A stretch of DNA of 64,000 nt, taken from NCBI GenBank assembly GCA_024516035.1, contig CM044958.1:28551755-28615754 (forward strand), read 5' to 3'. The position numbers were made by a program, and so were the translations under genes. Positions 22,195-31,910 of the stretch are shown here, in pieces. Source of the stretch: Bactericera cockerelli (Eukaryota; Arthropoda; Insecta; Hemiptera; Triozidae). Below the pieces are notes generated by a model. The model saw only the letters and a program-made list of their open reading frames with translations. It was not told where the DNA came from and did not search any database. Position 1 is the stretch's first letter. Every line of letters starts with the position of its first letter.

Positions 22195-22514
22195 TTTCGA
22201 CCATTTTTTCATTGTTTATAACCATCGCAAATTAGGGCAATGAAAAAGGGTTTCAATTGAAAAAGAGGATGTTTATTCTTAGAAATGTTTTTATCATATT
22301 ACCTTGAGATTATCTTTTAATTCAACCTTTCGTATCGGAACATAGAGATGATTACATAATCTTACATATTCGTGTATTTAATGGCCAGAATTATGAAGTG
22401 AGAAAAAGTAATGAATCAAATTAACTATCAATACATAACTATCAAATATTTTTCTCTCACCAGCACGGCCATGCCTCGGTGAACGCAAAGCGCCGCAGGC
22501 CTAGTCATACATAA
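22195..22514 (+). mobile_element. Helitron-like family 2 copy
   Basis: The 3' end reads CACGGCCATGCCTCGGTGAA, then GCGCCGCAGGCCTAG followed by T. The same end occurs on the minus strand at 13053. The 5' boundary is approximate. Confidence 0.55.
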
Positions 22515-22528
22515 TATTAATTTATTGT

Positions 22529-22842
22529 AAGGAATAAACAGTCACCGTGGCAGAGTGAGTTAGCGCGCTAGGCATTGCACACACGGTGACCTGGGTTCGA
22601 TCCCCAGCGGGGCAGGAATTTTTCTGCTCTGTACTTGGATGTTCGGGGTCCACTCATACCTCGTGAGGAAAAATGAGTAGTTACTTGTATGAGTAACGAC
22701 CAGTGGCGGCATTACCAGAGTAAAAAGAAATTAATGTCATAGAATAATTCGAAATGTAAAGGAGGCTCTTAGTAATGCTGCGCTACCCACAAAAATTGTG
22801 AAGAGGCCTTGTGCTTCACCACAAATAAAAAAAAACAATACT
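22529..22842 (+). mobile_element. tRNA-derived SINE, family B (full copy) with target duplication
   Basis: The head GTGGCAGAGTGAGTTAGCGC and the B-box GGGTTCGATCCCC start the element; the body includes TCTGCTCTGTACTTGGATGT and AAAATGAGTAGTTACTTGTA, and the tail is A-rich. The 13-base ATTAATTTATTGT occurs at 22516-22528 and 22843-22855, a good target-site duplication. Other copies: 11530-11740, 18585-18800, 63725-63995 (reverse). Confidence 0.82.
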
Positions 22843-22999
22843 ATTAATTTATTGTGACTAGTGACCACAGTAGTTGAAAGCAATCACAAAAATCGACTAC
22901 CTATCTCCAAATTTGTACATTTTAAGAGATTGACATAAGTTTTATTTTATCATTGACTATAATGATTATTTAATCAAATGTAAAATTGAAAAAACTTTG

Positions 23000-23080
23000 T
23001 CAGGTGTGGGGTTCGAACCCACGCTCCCAATTGGGAACCAGAGCTTAAATCTGGCGCCTTAGACCGCTCGGCCAACCTGA
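23000..23080 (-). tRNA. tRNA-Leu (TAA)
   Basis: 81-base class II tRNA on the minus strand. Acceptor stem TCAGGTT/ACCTGA, A-box TGGCCGAGCGG, anticodon TAA in loop TTTAAGC, long variable arm TTCCCAATTGGGAGC, and B-box GGTTCGAACCC. It decodes UUA leucine. It is transcribed away from tRNA-Ile, with 111 bases between the genes. A T-run on its 3' side is the likely terminator. Confidence 0.97.
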
Positions 23081-23191
23081 CTTGATACGACGAGGGAAAA
23101 TTTCTCAATATAAATGTAGTGTTTCTTGTGTGGGAAATTATAATTCTCACAAGATTTATAAAAAACTTTTTTCTCGGAGGAAATTCACGGT

Positions 23192-23265
23192 GGCCCATTA
23201 GCTCAGTTGGTTAGAGCGTCGTGCTAATAACGCGAAGGTCGTGGGTTCGATCCCCCCATGGGCCA
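23192..23265 (+). tRNA. tRNA-Ile (AAT)
   Basis: 74-base cloverleaf with acceptor stem GGCCCAT/ATGGGCC, A-box TAGCTCAGTTGG, anticodon AAT (read as inosine-AU after editing) in loop CTAATAA, B-box GGTTCGATCCC and discriminator A. A TTTTTTT terminator begins at about 23269. No intron. Confidence 0.97.
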
Positions 23266-23281
23266 AATTTTTTTAAAAAAT

Positions 23282-24400
23282 AAATCAAAAAAGAAAAACA
23301 TTTTTAATAACGATTAAAAAATTAATTTTCACGAGTATTATATTATAAGCAAATGAGATATTATGTTTTACCTACTGTTAGATTTTACAAATAATTTAAT
23401 TTGGACTAAATTAGTTTCGAATTTTTACCTGGTCTGCTGTCAATGTTCTCTTCTTAGAGACAGAGATGATTAATCAAGGTGAATGTGTGTGAAAAAACAT
23501 GGAAGTATAATTATATTAGTAATTAAGGAGTTTTATGTATTGTGAAAATATATCTTCTTAAAATGAAAAAAAAATCTAGTTGGAATGGCAGGTATTAAAA
23601 TCATCTTAGGTAAAGCATGAAGCGTGGTCCTTCGTTTCGGGTTTAGGGATTGCAGCAGGGCATGAAGAATTGAAGATTGCCGCAATAATAATAATAATAA
23701 TAATAATTTTCATTATTAAAAAAATAAAATACATACCTAATTCTTTTTCTCTAATTCGAGTTTAATTATGTATACAGATGGTAATGTTTAGGGGCATTCT
23801 GGAGAGAAAAAAAAAAAAAACTTATTTGAAAATAGGAAGATTTTTTTTTTATTACCCAAATGTATTTCCATAATTCGTAAAAGTTAGTCAGTTTTGAAAA
23901 TTATGAAATAACTTCTATACGATACGTTGCGTTGGTTTGAATATTTTGTAATGTAATATTTTATATAAAACTAGGATTCTTTTTTATGAACTTTATAGCA
24001 AATAAATGAATAATTTGAATTTTACCAAATGCAAGAATTTATTCTCATTTATGGTCGGTTTCATGTGATAATTTTCCATCAATCACAGAGCTCCCTAGTC
24101 CAAATAGATCGCTGGGACCCAGCGGCCAACAGTCGAGTCTCGACCGGCCATAAATGCCAGGCACGCGGAATTATTTTTTTTTTCTTTAAAAAAAGCGCAA
24201 TGGATTAAATTAGTAAAAGGTTCAAGCAAAACTCAAAACAACCGTGGTTTTGAAATAATGTAATTAATTAATGATCATGATAATAATTATTCTCCCATTA
24301 ATAATCTCCCTACGTAAAAAATCCCATTTGATAATAAATTCTCCCGTATTTGTCCCTCACGTGAAACGCGCAGTAAAAAAGCGAGTGATTACGATTGCTA
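23282..24400. other. Spacer upstream of HEXIM, no gene seen
   Basis: AT-rich, with an (AAT)n microsatellite at about 23686-23706 and A/T homopolymers. No coding sequence or clear mobile element. The GC-richer patch near 24085-24165 has no feature I can name. Confidence 0.4.
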
Positions 24401-24412
24401 ACGATTTCATTT

Positions 24413-24539
24413 TCAGTTTATTGTAATGGAAAGTGCAAGGAAGACATCTACGTCTTTTACGCAGTCTGTTTTTCCAGCTCGATGTTTAATTTTAGTGCAA
24501 AACTCTTATTTTGTTGTGTGGAAATTTGTGTATTCATAA
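24413..24539 (+). promoter_or_regulatory. HEXIM leader: initiator-like site and 37-codon uORF
   Basis: TCAGTT at 24413-24418 fits an arthropod initiator, with no TATA box at the right distance. An upstream ORF starts at ATG 24426 and ends at 24539, 47 bases before the HEXIM start; if transcription begins near 24415 it is in the leader and could dampen translation. Both are inferred from sequence only. Confidence 0.35.
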
Positions 24540-24586
24540 TTTTTATTCAAGTTTAAGTTATTTTAATTGAAGTGTTATAAATTACG

Positions 24587-25621
24587 ATGGAAGTTAGTGA
24601 GGAAATAAACGATTCAAGTACGATTTTTATCAAAGAAAAGGAGGATGGGGTTATAGGTCAAACGACTGTGGCGCTCTCTAGCTGCGATAATGCAGACTCG
24701 GCACCAACAAGTGGCGGGAATACGAATGAGCGTGTTGAACGGAAAAAGAAAACTAGGCGAGGAAAACCCAAAGGTAAAAACTACAAACCTTATAATAAGG
24801 CACCAAATAAGGATGTAGACATGAAAATGAAAAGATCTAGACAAAGAGTTAACTCAAGGCTTACCTATGACCAACCAGAGGCTCCCAACAACAGCAATCA
24901 GTTCATCATTGAAGACCACAACTTTCATCAAATTCCAATTGATTCTCCAGAAAGACCTAATCAGAGAAAATGTTATCGAGACTCGAGCTTTACAAGTGTG
25001 GAGTCAGATGGAGAAAACTTTTACTCTTCTCCTGAGGATGAAGTGGATTACATTATACAAGACTTTTCTGCTACCTACAAAAATTTAAGGGAAGAAACAC
25101 TTGGTGGCATGTCCAAGAATGATTTGATTCGACAAGTTCTCTCACTGGAGGAAAAAATTGAGACCTTGGTGAAGAAGAAAAAATGTACCGAAGATGATTT
25201 AGAAGTTGTTGGACAAGAAGATGTAATAGATAAATTGAAATCTCTGGAGTATGAGAACTCTTGGCTGAAGAAGGAAGTAGATAGACTTACAACTGAAAAT
25301 AGCTCTCTGCGCAGACGCTGTAGATCATCTGAGTCTTCTATAGATTCTGAGAGTGACAGCTCCAGCAGTTCATCTTCAACGTCTGACTCTAGCACATCAA
25401 GCTCTAAACCTAATAGTCCAGTGCCTGTTCTAGTGAATGGAGCTGCACAAGAAAATGAGAATGCTGTGGTCACAAACATGGAAGAAGACTTGGTAGAGAT
25501 GAATATAGCAGTCATTCAAAGTAATGGAACAGCAGAAAAACAACTTGAGAGCAATGGAATTGGAGAGAGATCTGTGCTTAGTAATGACACAAGTGAAAAG
25601 TCACCCAATGATAATGTATAG
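24587..25621 (+). CDS. HEXIM: HEXIM, 7SK-dependent inhibitor of P-TEFb (single exon)
   Basis: Nuclear RNA-binding protein that, with 7SK RNA, holds P-TEFb (CDK9-cyclin T) inactive and so restrains Pol II elongation. 344 residues, no intron, as in vertebrate HEXIM1. The basic arginine-rich motif is RKKKTRRGKPKGKNYKPY (residues 52-69). The CDK9-inhibitory region aligns at APNNSNQFIIEDH (99-111), where vertebrates have APYNTTQFLMDDH; the conserved Tyr of PYNT is Asn here. The cyclin T-binding/coiled-coil part starts DFSATYKNLREETLGGMSKNDLI (159-181) and continues as heptad-rich helix to about 245, ending LKKEVDRLTTENSSLRRR. A Ser/Asp-rich stretch (247-275) and an unconserved acidic tail follow. 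The start is the first ATG of the frame after upstream stops. Two AATAAA sites lie within about 110 bases of the stop. Confidence 0.95.
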   Translation: MEVSEEINDSSTIFIKEKEDGVIGQTTVALSSCDNADSAPTSGGNTNERVERKKKTRRGKPKGKNYKPYNKAPNKDVDMKMKRSRQRVNSRLTYDQPEAPNNSNQFIIEDHNFHQIPIDSPERPNQRKCYRDSSFTSVESDGENFYSSPEDEVDYIIQDFSATYKNLREETLGGMSKNDLIRQVLSLEEKIETLVKKKKCTEDDLEVVGQEDVIDKLKSLEYENSWLKKEVDRLTTENSSLRRRCRSSESSIDSESDSSSSSSSTSDSSTSSSKPNSPVPVLVNGAAQENENAVVTNMEEDLVEMNIAVIQSNGTAEKQLESNGIGERSVLSNDTSEKSPNDNV

Positions 25622-26680
25622 ATTGTAATTCATACCTACATGTAGGATAAAAATGTAATTCTTTGTACGATAAAAAAATAGCATTTAACAGCAAATAAAA
25701 AAATAATTGATTTCAAATAAAATTTGTACTCATCTCAATAATAATTTAATTTGCTTATTTAATTTTTTTCATCTATTATATCATTTGATTTTATTTAATA
25801 TTTTACTCCTTGTGGAATTGATTAATTATGTCTTAAATGATCCAGAAGTTCAGAAAATTATATAAAATATTCTTTCTCTTGAGTTATTTTTGGAAAATTT
25901 AAATAAATCCATTTGGTGGTTATTTGTATGATAAAATCCACTGTCTGTCTAAAAATTTGATTTTTGTTCATGTGAATTAGTTTTAATCATGATGGATACT
26001 ACTATTTTAATGGTAAATTAACTTTAGGAGAAAATAATTAGATACCTAAATAAACTTTTAACAACCACTTTATCATGCAATATAATCTGGGCCCTGTTTC
26101 ATAATAGCATGTATTGGTGGTTGAGTGAAAGTCAGTGTTAATCCAGGTAGGGTGGGAATCTATTATTGGTAGGTGAGTACAGATCCTCCCCTATTTCTGA
26201 ACTTTCCTCACTTGTGATTTGATACTTAATAACAGATACTGGAATAAATGTACACTCTTTAGTCTGCTGTCCTTGAAAGAAATGCCCCTTATTTTTAGTA
26301 AAAGATTAAAAAAAAAAAAAAAAAAAACATTGACTGGGTGTCTAGCTATTAAACTGAGGTAGGTAATACATTAAATAGTAGTAATTCTCATTAACACCTA
26401 TTCATTAAATCACACTATGTAGACAAAATAAATTATTACTTTTTGAAACTTCACCTTTCTTCACCAATTGCTAATCCAGATAGACAGTATCAATGAATTT
26501 ATAATGCTTATTAACCCCATGCTTCCTTCTTATTTTAACTGTTGATCTCCACTCACTTGCTTGAATTGTATTTTTAATTCATTTCTGATTTTATTAATTA
26601 TCAATATATTTTTTTTTTAATTTAATGTTAAACCCAAATTTAAAAAAAAAAAAATGTTTTGCCTTGGTGTAGAAAAGTGA
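25622..26680. other. HEXIM 3' region and AT-rich spacer
   Basis: Polyadenylation-type AATAAA hexamers at about 25694 and 25717 likely end HEXIM transcripts. The rest is AT-rich, with an (A)n run near 26309. A GTTAATCCAGGTAG stretch at 26137-26150 may be a SINE family C remnant. No gene seen. Confidence 0.45.
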
Positions 26681-26685
26681 ATTTA

Positions 26686-26755
26686 GGGTGAAATTAATAG
26701 ACATTTTTGCTAAATTAATAGACAATGAGACCTCTGTGGAATTGAGTCTAGATTT
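26686..26755. mobile_element. MITE M1 relative, rearranged fragment
   Basis: AGGGTGAAATTAATAGACAT and a second AAATTAATAGACAA repeat the M1 end motif twice, followed by GACCTCTGTGG, the reverse of the M1 inner CCACAGAGGT. Confidence 0.4.
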
Positions 26756-26832
26756 TGCAAAATTGTCAATTGGGAATTGCAAGACTACATAACTTGAACT
26801 TGTGTATCTGATTTTGATAATGTATGTTTTAA

Positions 26833-27049
26833 CACTTATGAGACGGCGTGACCACCGGTGGGTCACGTTTTTTTTTCAATTTCCCTTGTTACGTGACCCA
26901 CCGGTGGGCACAAATGATGCTATTATTAATATATTTTTGTACTCGCCCGTCCCAATTTTTTTTTGTTGTTGTCATATTTGGAACACATACCCTAATTTGA
27001 AGCCGTCCCAGCGTACAAACTATAGAAAATAGGACCCGTCTCATACGTG
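26833..27049. mobile_element. piggyBac-type MITE with ACCGGT palindromes, second copy type
   Basis: TTAA on both sides (26829-26832, 27050-27053) and inverted ends CACTTATGAGACGG / CCGTCTCATACGTG with one mismatch. Inside, CGTGACCACCGGTGGGTCACG and ACGTGACCCACCGGTGGGCAC surround a T-rich loop. The layout matches 18232-18381, though the sequences are only partly alike. Confidence 0.82.
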
Positions 27050-27855
27050 TTAAATATAATATTGCCAAAGGTAAATAAAAATCTTAAAACCCTGTATTAC
27101 AAATGAGCCTTGAGTCTGGTGTATTTTCAAACCATGGGACTGCTTACTTTCTCATCCCAACAAGTATTTTAATAATGAATTAATTGATAGATAATGTGTA
27201 CATACAGAACTCCTATGATATCACTCAAGTAGGTACATTTCCTTAAAAAGTATTTTTTACCTATTTATGAAACTTGAATGGACAAGAAAATTGTATATAT
27301 TTATATAGATCAACCTGTAATTTTTCCCTCAATTCATGTAAAGTATTTTATATTTAAATAATAGTGTGTTAAATAAAGTAGATGAAAAGATTTAATTTAT
27401 TATTAATAAAAATTGAAGTGTTTTATTTTACAAAATATTCTGTTGATCATTACAGCAGAAAGATGGATGAACAAGAAATTAATATCAATTATATGGACAA
27501 GATTGTTTAGTTATAAGAATTTTGTTTATTATTTAAAATAACAGAAGACTGCCTATTTGACTGACAATCTGCTTATGGTAATAGAAATGTGTTGTGCACA
27601 ATGATAATTCAATCTGAGTATGACTTTGGTCTTAGGCAAATCAGAAAGAAGAGTAACAAGAAAAAGATAACTAAGTAATAATCCAAAAAAGGAGAGAAAA
27701 AAAAACAAGTGAATCACAATGTTTTTATGAAACGTCTTGGGGGAAAAAAAGAAATAACAAGAGAAAACTACCCTAAATAGGTGTCAATGTTTTTCTGTAT
27801 GGACAGATAAATTCATAATATGTACCAACAAAGTGAATATTTTGATAGTGTCTGG
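27050..27855. other. AT-rich spacer, nothing recognised
   Basis: No coding frame, tRNA or terminal repeats that I can support. Confidence 0.4.
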
Positions 27856-27857
27856 CT

Positions 27858-28105
27858 GGAGGACATTAAACACTTAAACAGGGAGAAGACCAGCGTCTTG
27901 CAAGAGGACTATAAACAGAGAACTGACTAGACAACCCTTACAAGTTAGCTTTCAATTTCCTAAGAGTTTAATGGCTTATAAAAAAAGTCCCAAGTCCTCA
28001 CAATGGTTGATTGCACATAGAAATATGTGGTTCAGGACAAGCCAACTTTGAAATAAAGTTAGCTGGAGGGCACCATTTCCCCCTCCAGCTGTAGCCAACA
28101 ACAAC
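27858..28105 (+). repeat. Unclassified interspersed repeat
   Basis: CTTTGAAATAAAGTTAGCTGG, ATGGCTTATAA and CAGCTGTAGCCAA also occur in order at 63290-63480. A GGAGGGG.. pair forms a short hairpin around 28064-28088. Pol III boxes were not found. Confidence 0.5.
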
Positions 28106-28254
28106 ATAGTTTGATAGTTCAAAAGAATATAGGCTAGTAAAGGGATAAGTTCTAGAGAGTGTGAGAGGCAAGGCAGCCAATTCCTATGTCCCATTTTCAG
28201 ATTTCTGCTTGTATCTCAAGAATGCTACATTTTTTTTTTGATTTGTATGTAGTA

Positions 28255-28550
28255 GGTAAAAATAATTCCGTGTCCGTGAGATAGGGACAGATTGTATGGA
28301 CGCCCAGATCCAATGTCTAGGCTCCTTTCATGTTCATTAATTCTATTTGATTTTATCGTCCTCACTTTAGATAGTCAGGACGGGGGTTTTACCCTCCATT
28401 TGCTGGGAATCGTACCAGCTACCCACATTAACCTCACCCAGCCTTGGTAGGGCCGGAACTGCCAGCCTCACATGTTTGGAGGGAACAGAATTTTTTGTGC
28501 AAAAAGTCTGCTCCAACCGGGAATCGAACTCAGGATCTCTGGACTATCTC
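28255..28550 (-). mobile_element. tRNA-derived SINE, family D, with 12-bp target duplication
   Basis: TTGTATGTAGTA flanks it at 28243-28254 and 28551-28562. Read on the minus strand, a truncated tRNA-like head with B-box GTTCGATTCCCGG is followed by the shared central body (CGGCCC, CAGGCTGGGTGAGGTTAATG, CCAGC..AATGGAGGGTAAA) and a tail near CTCACGGACACGG. Confidence 0.85.
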
Positions 28551-28936
28551 TTGTATGTAGTAAAATTTAAGGAAATAAAATTTGGGTGGATTTTGATTCC
28601 TTGCTACTTTGAAAAATTCCCATCTGTTTTTGAGATATACACACCAAGAAAAGCAACTACCTATTTTCTTAAAAATGTCACTTTATAATTTCACTCTATG
28701 GAGCTCCAACAATGACTTGTTAAATTTATTTTGATTGATTAGGGTCAAGGGGGGTAATTACGAACGATTTTGAGCTACATTTTATAAACATATCTGTAAC
28801 CCTGAGTTGCTTTTGTAAAATCCATGTCTTGTGATTTTTTTGGTATATAGACTTATTTAGCATTCTAATGGTGCAATATAAATAGTTTTGTGCATACTGT
28901 AGTATCTGTTTAGTGGTGTTCTTATTTACCCCCGCC

Positions 28937-28977
28937 TGTTCGCATTTACCCCCGCCTGACGGGGGTAAATGCGAACA
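28937..28977. repeat. Perfect hairpin inside the pogo-like element
   Basis: 18-base arms (TGTTCGCATTTACCCCCG and its reverse complement) around a 5-base loop CCTGA. The arms are variants of the element's subterminal motif in head-to-head orientation. Confidence 0.9.
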
Positions 28978-29198
28978 CATTATACAATATTAAAAACGAA
29001 CTTTTTAATGGCAATATGTGCTTTTTATGTACAAATAATACACCAAAATTGTACTTTGTGTCTTTAGCCACCTGTATGACAATATGCAAAGTTTATGGAC
29101 ACACAGGATAGTGGTTTGAATCCTAAACACGAAGGTAGTCAGCTCTTATCAAATAGGGTATCTCTATCTTGCAAATAATAGTAATAATAAATTTCGTG

Positions 29199-29532
29199 TC
29201 CGTGAGATAGGTAAAGATACCTAAATCACGGTGGTGAGAGGATTATATGGACGCCCAGATCCAATGTCTAGGCTCCTTTCATGTCCATTGATTCTATTTG
29301 GTTTTAACATCCTGACTTGAGGTAGACAGGACGGGGGTTTCATCCTCCATTCGCTGGGAATCGTACCAGCTACCCACATTAACCTCACCCAGCCTGGGTG
29401 GGGCCGGAATCGCCAGTCTCACATGTTCAGAGGGGACAGAATTTTCTGTGCGAAAAGTCTGCTCCAACCGGGAATCGAACTAAGGATCTTTGGACTACGG
29501 GCAGTAGTCACAACCGTTACGCCACGGAGGCT
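29199..29532 (-). mobile_element. SINE family D, full copy
   Basis: On the minus strand the head CCAGCCTCCGTGGCGTAACG has the A-box and GTTCGATTCCCGG the B-box, then CAGACTTTTCGCACAG, the shared central body and a tail ending CTCACGGACACGAAATTT with AAT repeats. It has inserted in the pogo-like element. Possible target duplication AATAATAGTAAT on both sides. Confidence 0.82.
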
Positions 29533-30002
29533 GGTAATAAAAGCATAATAATAGTAATAGTTAATTATGAAAGCTTTTGAAAGGTGTTTTATATATTCTT
29601 TTAATTTTTTTTTACAGATTTTGGTCTTATCAATAGTTTCTAGGTCATTGTCAATCTCAGATTTGTCTTCTTCTACCTTCATTTCTTTCTTCTTTTTTGA
29701 AACTGTTCCCCCTATATTTCTTTTCGTTTTCTACACTTTCATTTTTCTTCCTTTCTTTTGCTATGTTCAAGTACACAAATACCTTCATTGGGTCCAATAC
29801 ATTAGGGTACTAATATCTTGGTACTTCTTACAACCTCCCAGTATTTCAGGATTTTGAGCCTTACGTTTGGAATATTCTACTTTGGTTTGCGGAATCTCAA
29901 AACACTGCCGTTGCTCTTCTGACAGCCAGGTTGCCATTAAAAACATCTAATACGATAGCAGATATCATTTGTGCTTCTGTATACAAAGGAGGTGGTTTCT
30001 TC

Positions 30003-30439
30003 ATCTTGTAGTTCCGGGGCATTCTGAGTGTTTTGATAAATACAAAAAAAGTTATAGGGTAAAACAAACACCCAAAATATGCGTTCGTAATTACCCCATA
30101 GCAAAAAAATGCGGGGGTAATTAAGAACACCCAAAAACTATAACTTAAAAAATGGTTAAAACAATTATTTTTGTAAAATAATAACCAAAAACATGTTTAT
30201 CAATAATTAAAAGTAAAATAATCTTGTAGTTCCGGGGCATTCTGAGTGTTTTGATAAATACAAAAAAAGTTATAGGGTAAAACAAACACCCAAAATATGC
30301 GTTCGTAATTACCCCATAGCAAAAAAATGCGGGGGTAATTAAGAACACCCAAAAACTATAACTTAAAAAATGGTTTAAAACAATTATTTTTGTAAAATAA
30401 TAACCAAAAACATGTTTATCAATAATTAAAAGTAAAATA
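30003..30439. repeat. 218-bp direct tandem duplication
   Basis: Units start at 30003 and 30221 with ATCTTGTAGTTCCGGGGCAT and are nearly identical (a one-base indel near 30155/30374). Each unit includes the transposase start region MPRNYK and two subterminal motifs. Confidence 0.9.
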
Positions 30440-30999
30440 ATGATAAAAATTCAAGTAACACTTACCTAAAAAATTGTTTTAAAAAAATCAAAAACTTCAA
30501 AAATCAATTTTTTTTATATATCTATTTTCACTAGCTTACTAACTACAACTGAAAATAAATACTATCGAAAACTCGTGTTCAACCTGTAAAAACAATTCAA
30601 AATAATAGTATTCAACCACCAGATTCGAAATATCTTATCCTGTTTAGGTACAATGACCACTGTTCGTAATTACCCCCTGTTCGTAAATACCCCCCTTGAC
30701 CTATGGCTTCTTACTTGTATCGCATACCCAAAAACCCCAATATCAACCAAAAATATGGATTTTGGTGTTTATGACTAAACAGTTAAAGATATCATAAAAT
30801 GTTCAAGTTTTTCAAGTACATGAAAATTTATGGGAATCAACCCCTCTGTAAAGGTAAAACGCCATAATCAATTTAAAAAAAAGTTTAAAAAATTATTGTA
30901 TTTAAAAGTGACATTTTTCAACAACGAAAAAATAGTTGCTTTTCTTGGAGCGCATATCTCAAAAACAGCTAGGATTTTTTTTCTTTCTTGAGATACAAG

Positions 31000-31910
31000 A
31001 GCATAGAATCAAAATTCTTCCAACTTTTATTTTCTTCGATAGTACTATATACAAAACTTTAACAAAAATGTAGCATTTTATAAATGCAAAAAAAGTAAAC
31101 AAAGAGGTTTTTAAATTTATATATATATATTTTTTTTTAAATGTATCACAGGTCACAGGGTGATAGTACTGATGAAGAACAGCTAACAAAGTATTAATTT
31201 GAATGCATAGCAATCATATAACTCATAGTCTTTTGAATAAATTCAGTATCAACTAAATCTTTTCTTAGACAAATGCCAACCCAGAATTATTAATAGGAGA
31301 CCAATGTCATTGAAATTTAGATTTTGATATTTGGAAAATTAACAGTTTTATATTCAAATAAACGTAAAACAGTACTCCATACTGTTAAAAAAAAATCAAT
31401 TTCTACCTAATACTGACTAGAACTAGTTAAGCTAAATTGAAACTTGGTCATTATTTTGATGCTAAGTTTTTCAATAAATTACTAAATAGAGGAAAAGAAC
31501 AGCTAAAGATGGATATTAGGGAATACTCAATATACCTAACATACATTATATAAATAATGACTGGCTCTTCAGAGTAAGAAGAAAATCTAAGTTTTGATTT
31601 TGAGAACCAACAAACATGCAATACATACACAAATATTTTTCCCCTCTAAATGTCTGTTTAAAATCAAGGTCATTTGAGTAGTTTTTCTCCTTAATATGTT
31701 AAAAATAATGTAATAATATAGTTCATCTGTTATCCTAAGCTTATGGGAGACAAATTTTACTATAATTACCCATTCTTGTACACATAAAAAATCATCCACA
31801 TCAAATTTGAAAATTTTCACAATCTCAACACATAATGAACAACATAAAATTCTGACACAAATGGAACATGATCATGCATATGTATTTAACATTAGAGATA
31901 CCACATAGCA
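31000..31910. other. POLRMT 3' flank
   Basis: AT-rich sequence between the R2 repeat and the POLRMT stop codon, likely holding its 3' UTR on the minus strand. No gene recognised. Confidence 0.4.

Larger units (their letters stand above)
28742..30701 (-). mobile_element. pogo-like (Tc1/mariner) element relic with subterminal GTAATTACGAAC repeats
   Basis: Ends are inverted repeats GGTCAAGGGGGGTAATTACG (left) and GGTCAAGGGGGGTATTTACG (right, reverse), with TA outside each (28740-28741, 30702-30703). The paralogous repeat at about 52855 has the unfilled site with a single TA. On the minus strand MPRNYK, then PPPLYTEAQMISAIVLDVF, NGNLAVRRAT (30025-29897) resembles the N-terminal psq-type helix-turn-helix of pogo/Tigger transposases; the catalytic part is gone. 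About ten copies of GTTCGTAATTACCCC-like motifs cluster near both ends. A 218-base tandem duplication (30003-30439) and a SINE family D insertion have enlarged it. Confidence 0.7.
28195..31000 (+). repeat. Host repeat R2, disrupted by nested insertions
   Basis: The outer repeat matches 52670-53110 (TTTGGGAGAATTTTGATTC, TCTAGCTGTTGGTGAGATAT and GAGCTCCAACAATGACTT motifs, with small differences). Here it is split by a SINE family D copy (28255-28550) and by a pogo-like element (28742-30701), and resumes with TATGGCTTCTTACTTG. The order of insertion can be read directly. Confidence 0.65.

Noticed and set aside
25075..25515. 146-codon minus-strand ORF opposite HEXIM
   Set aside because: Ser-rich antisense shadow of a conserved gene, with no independent signature.
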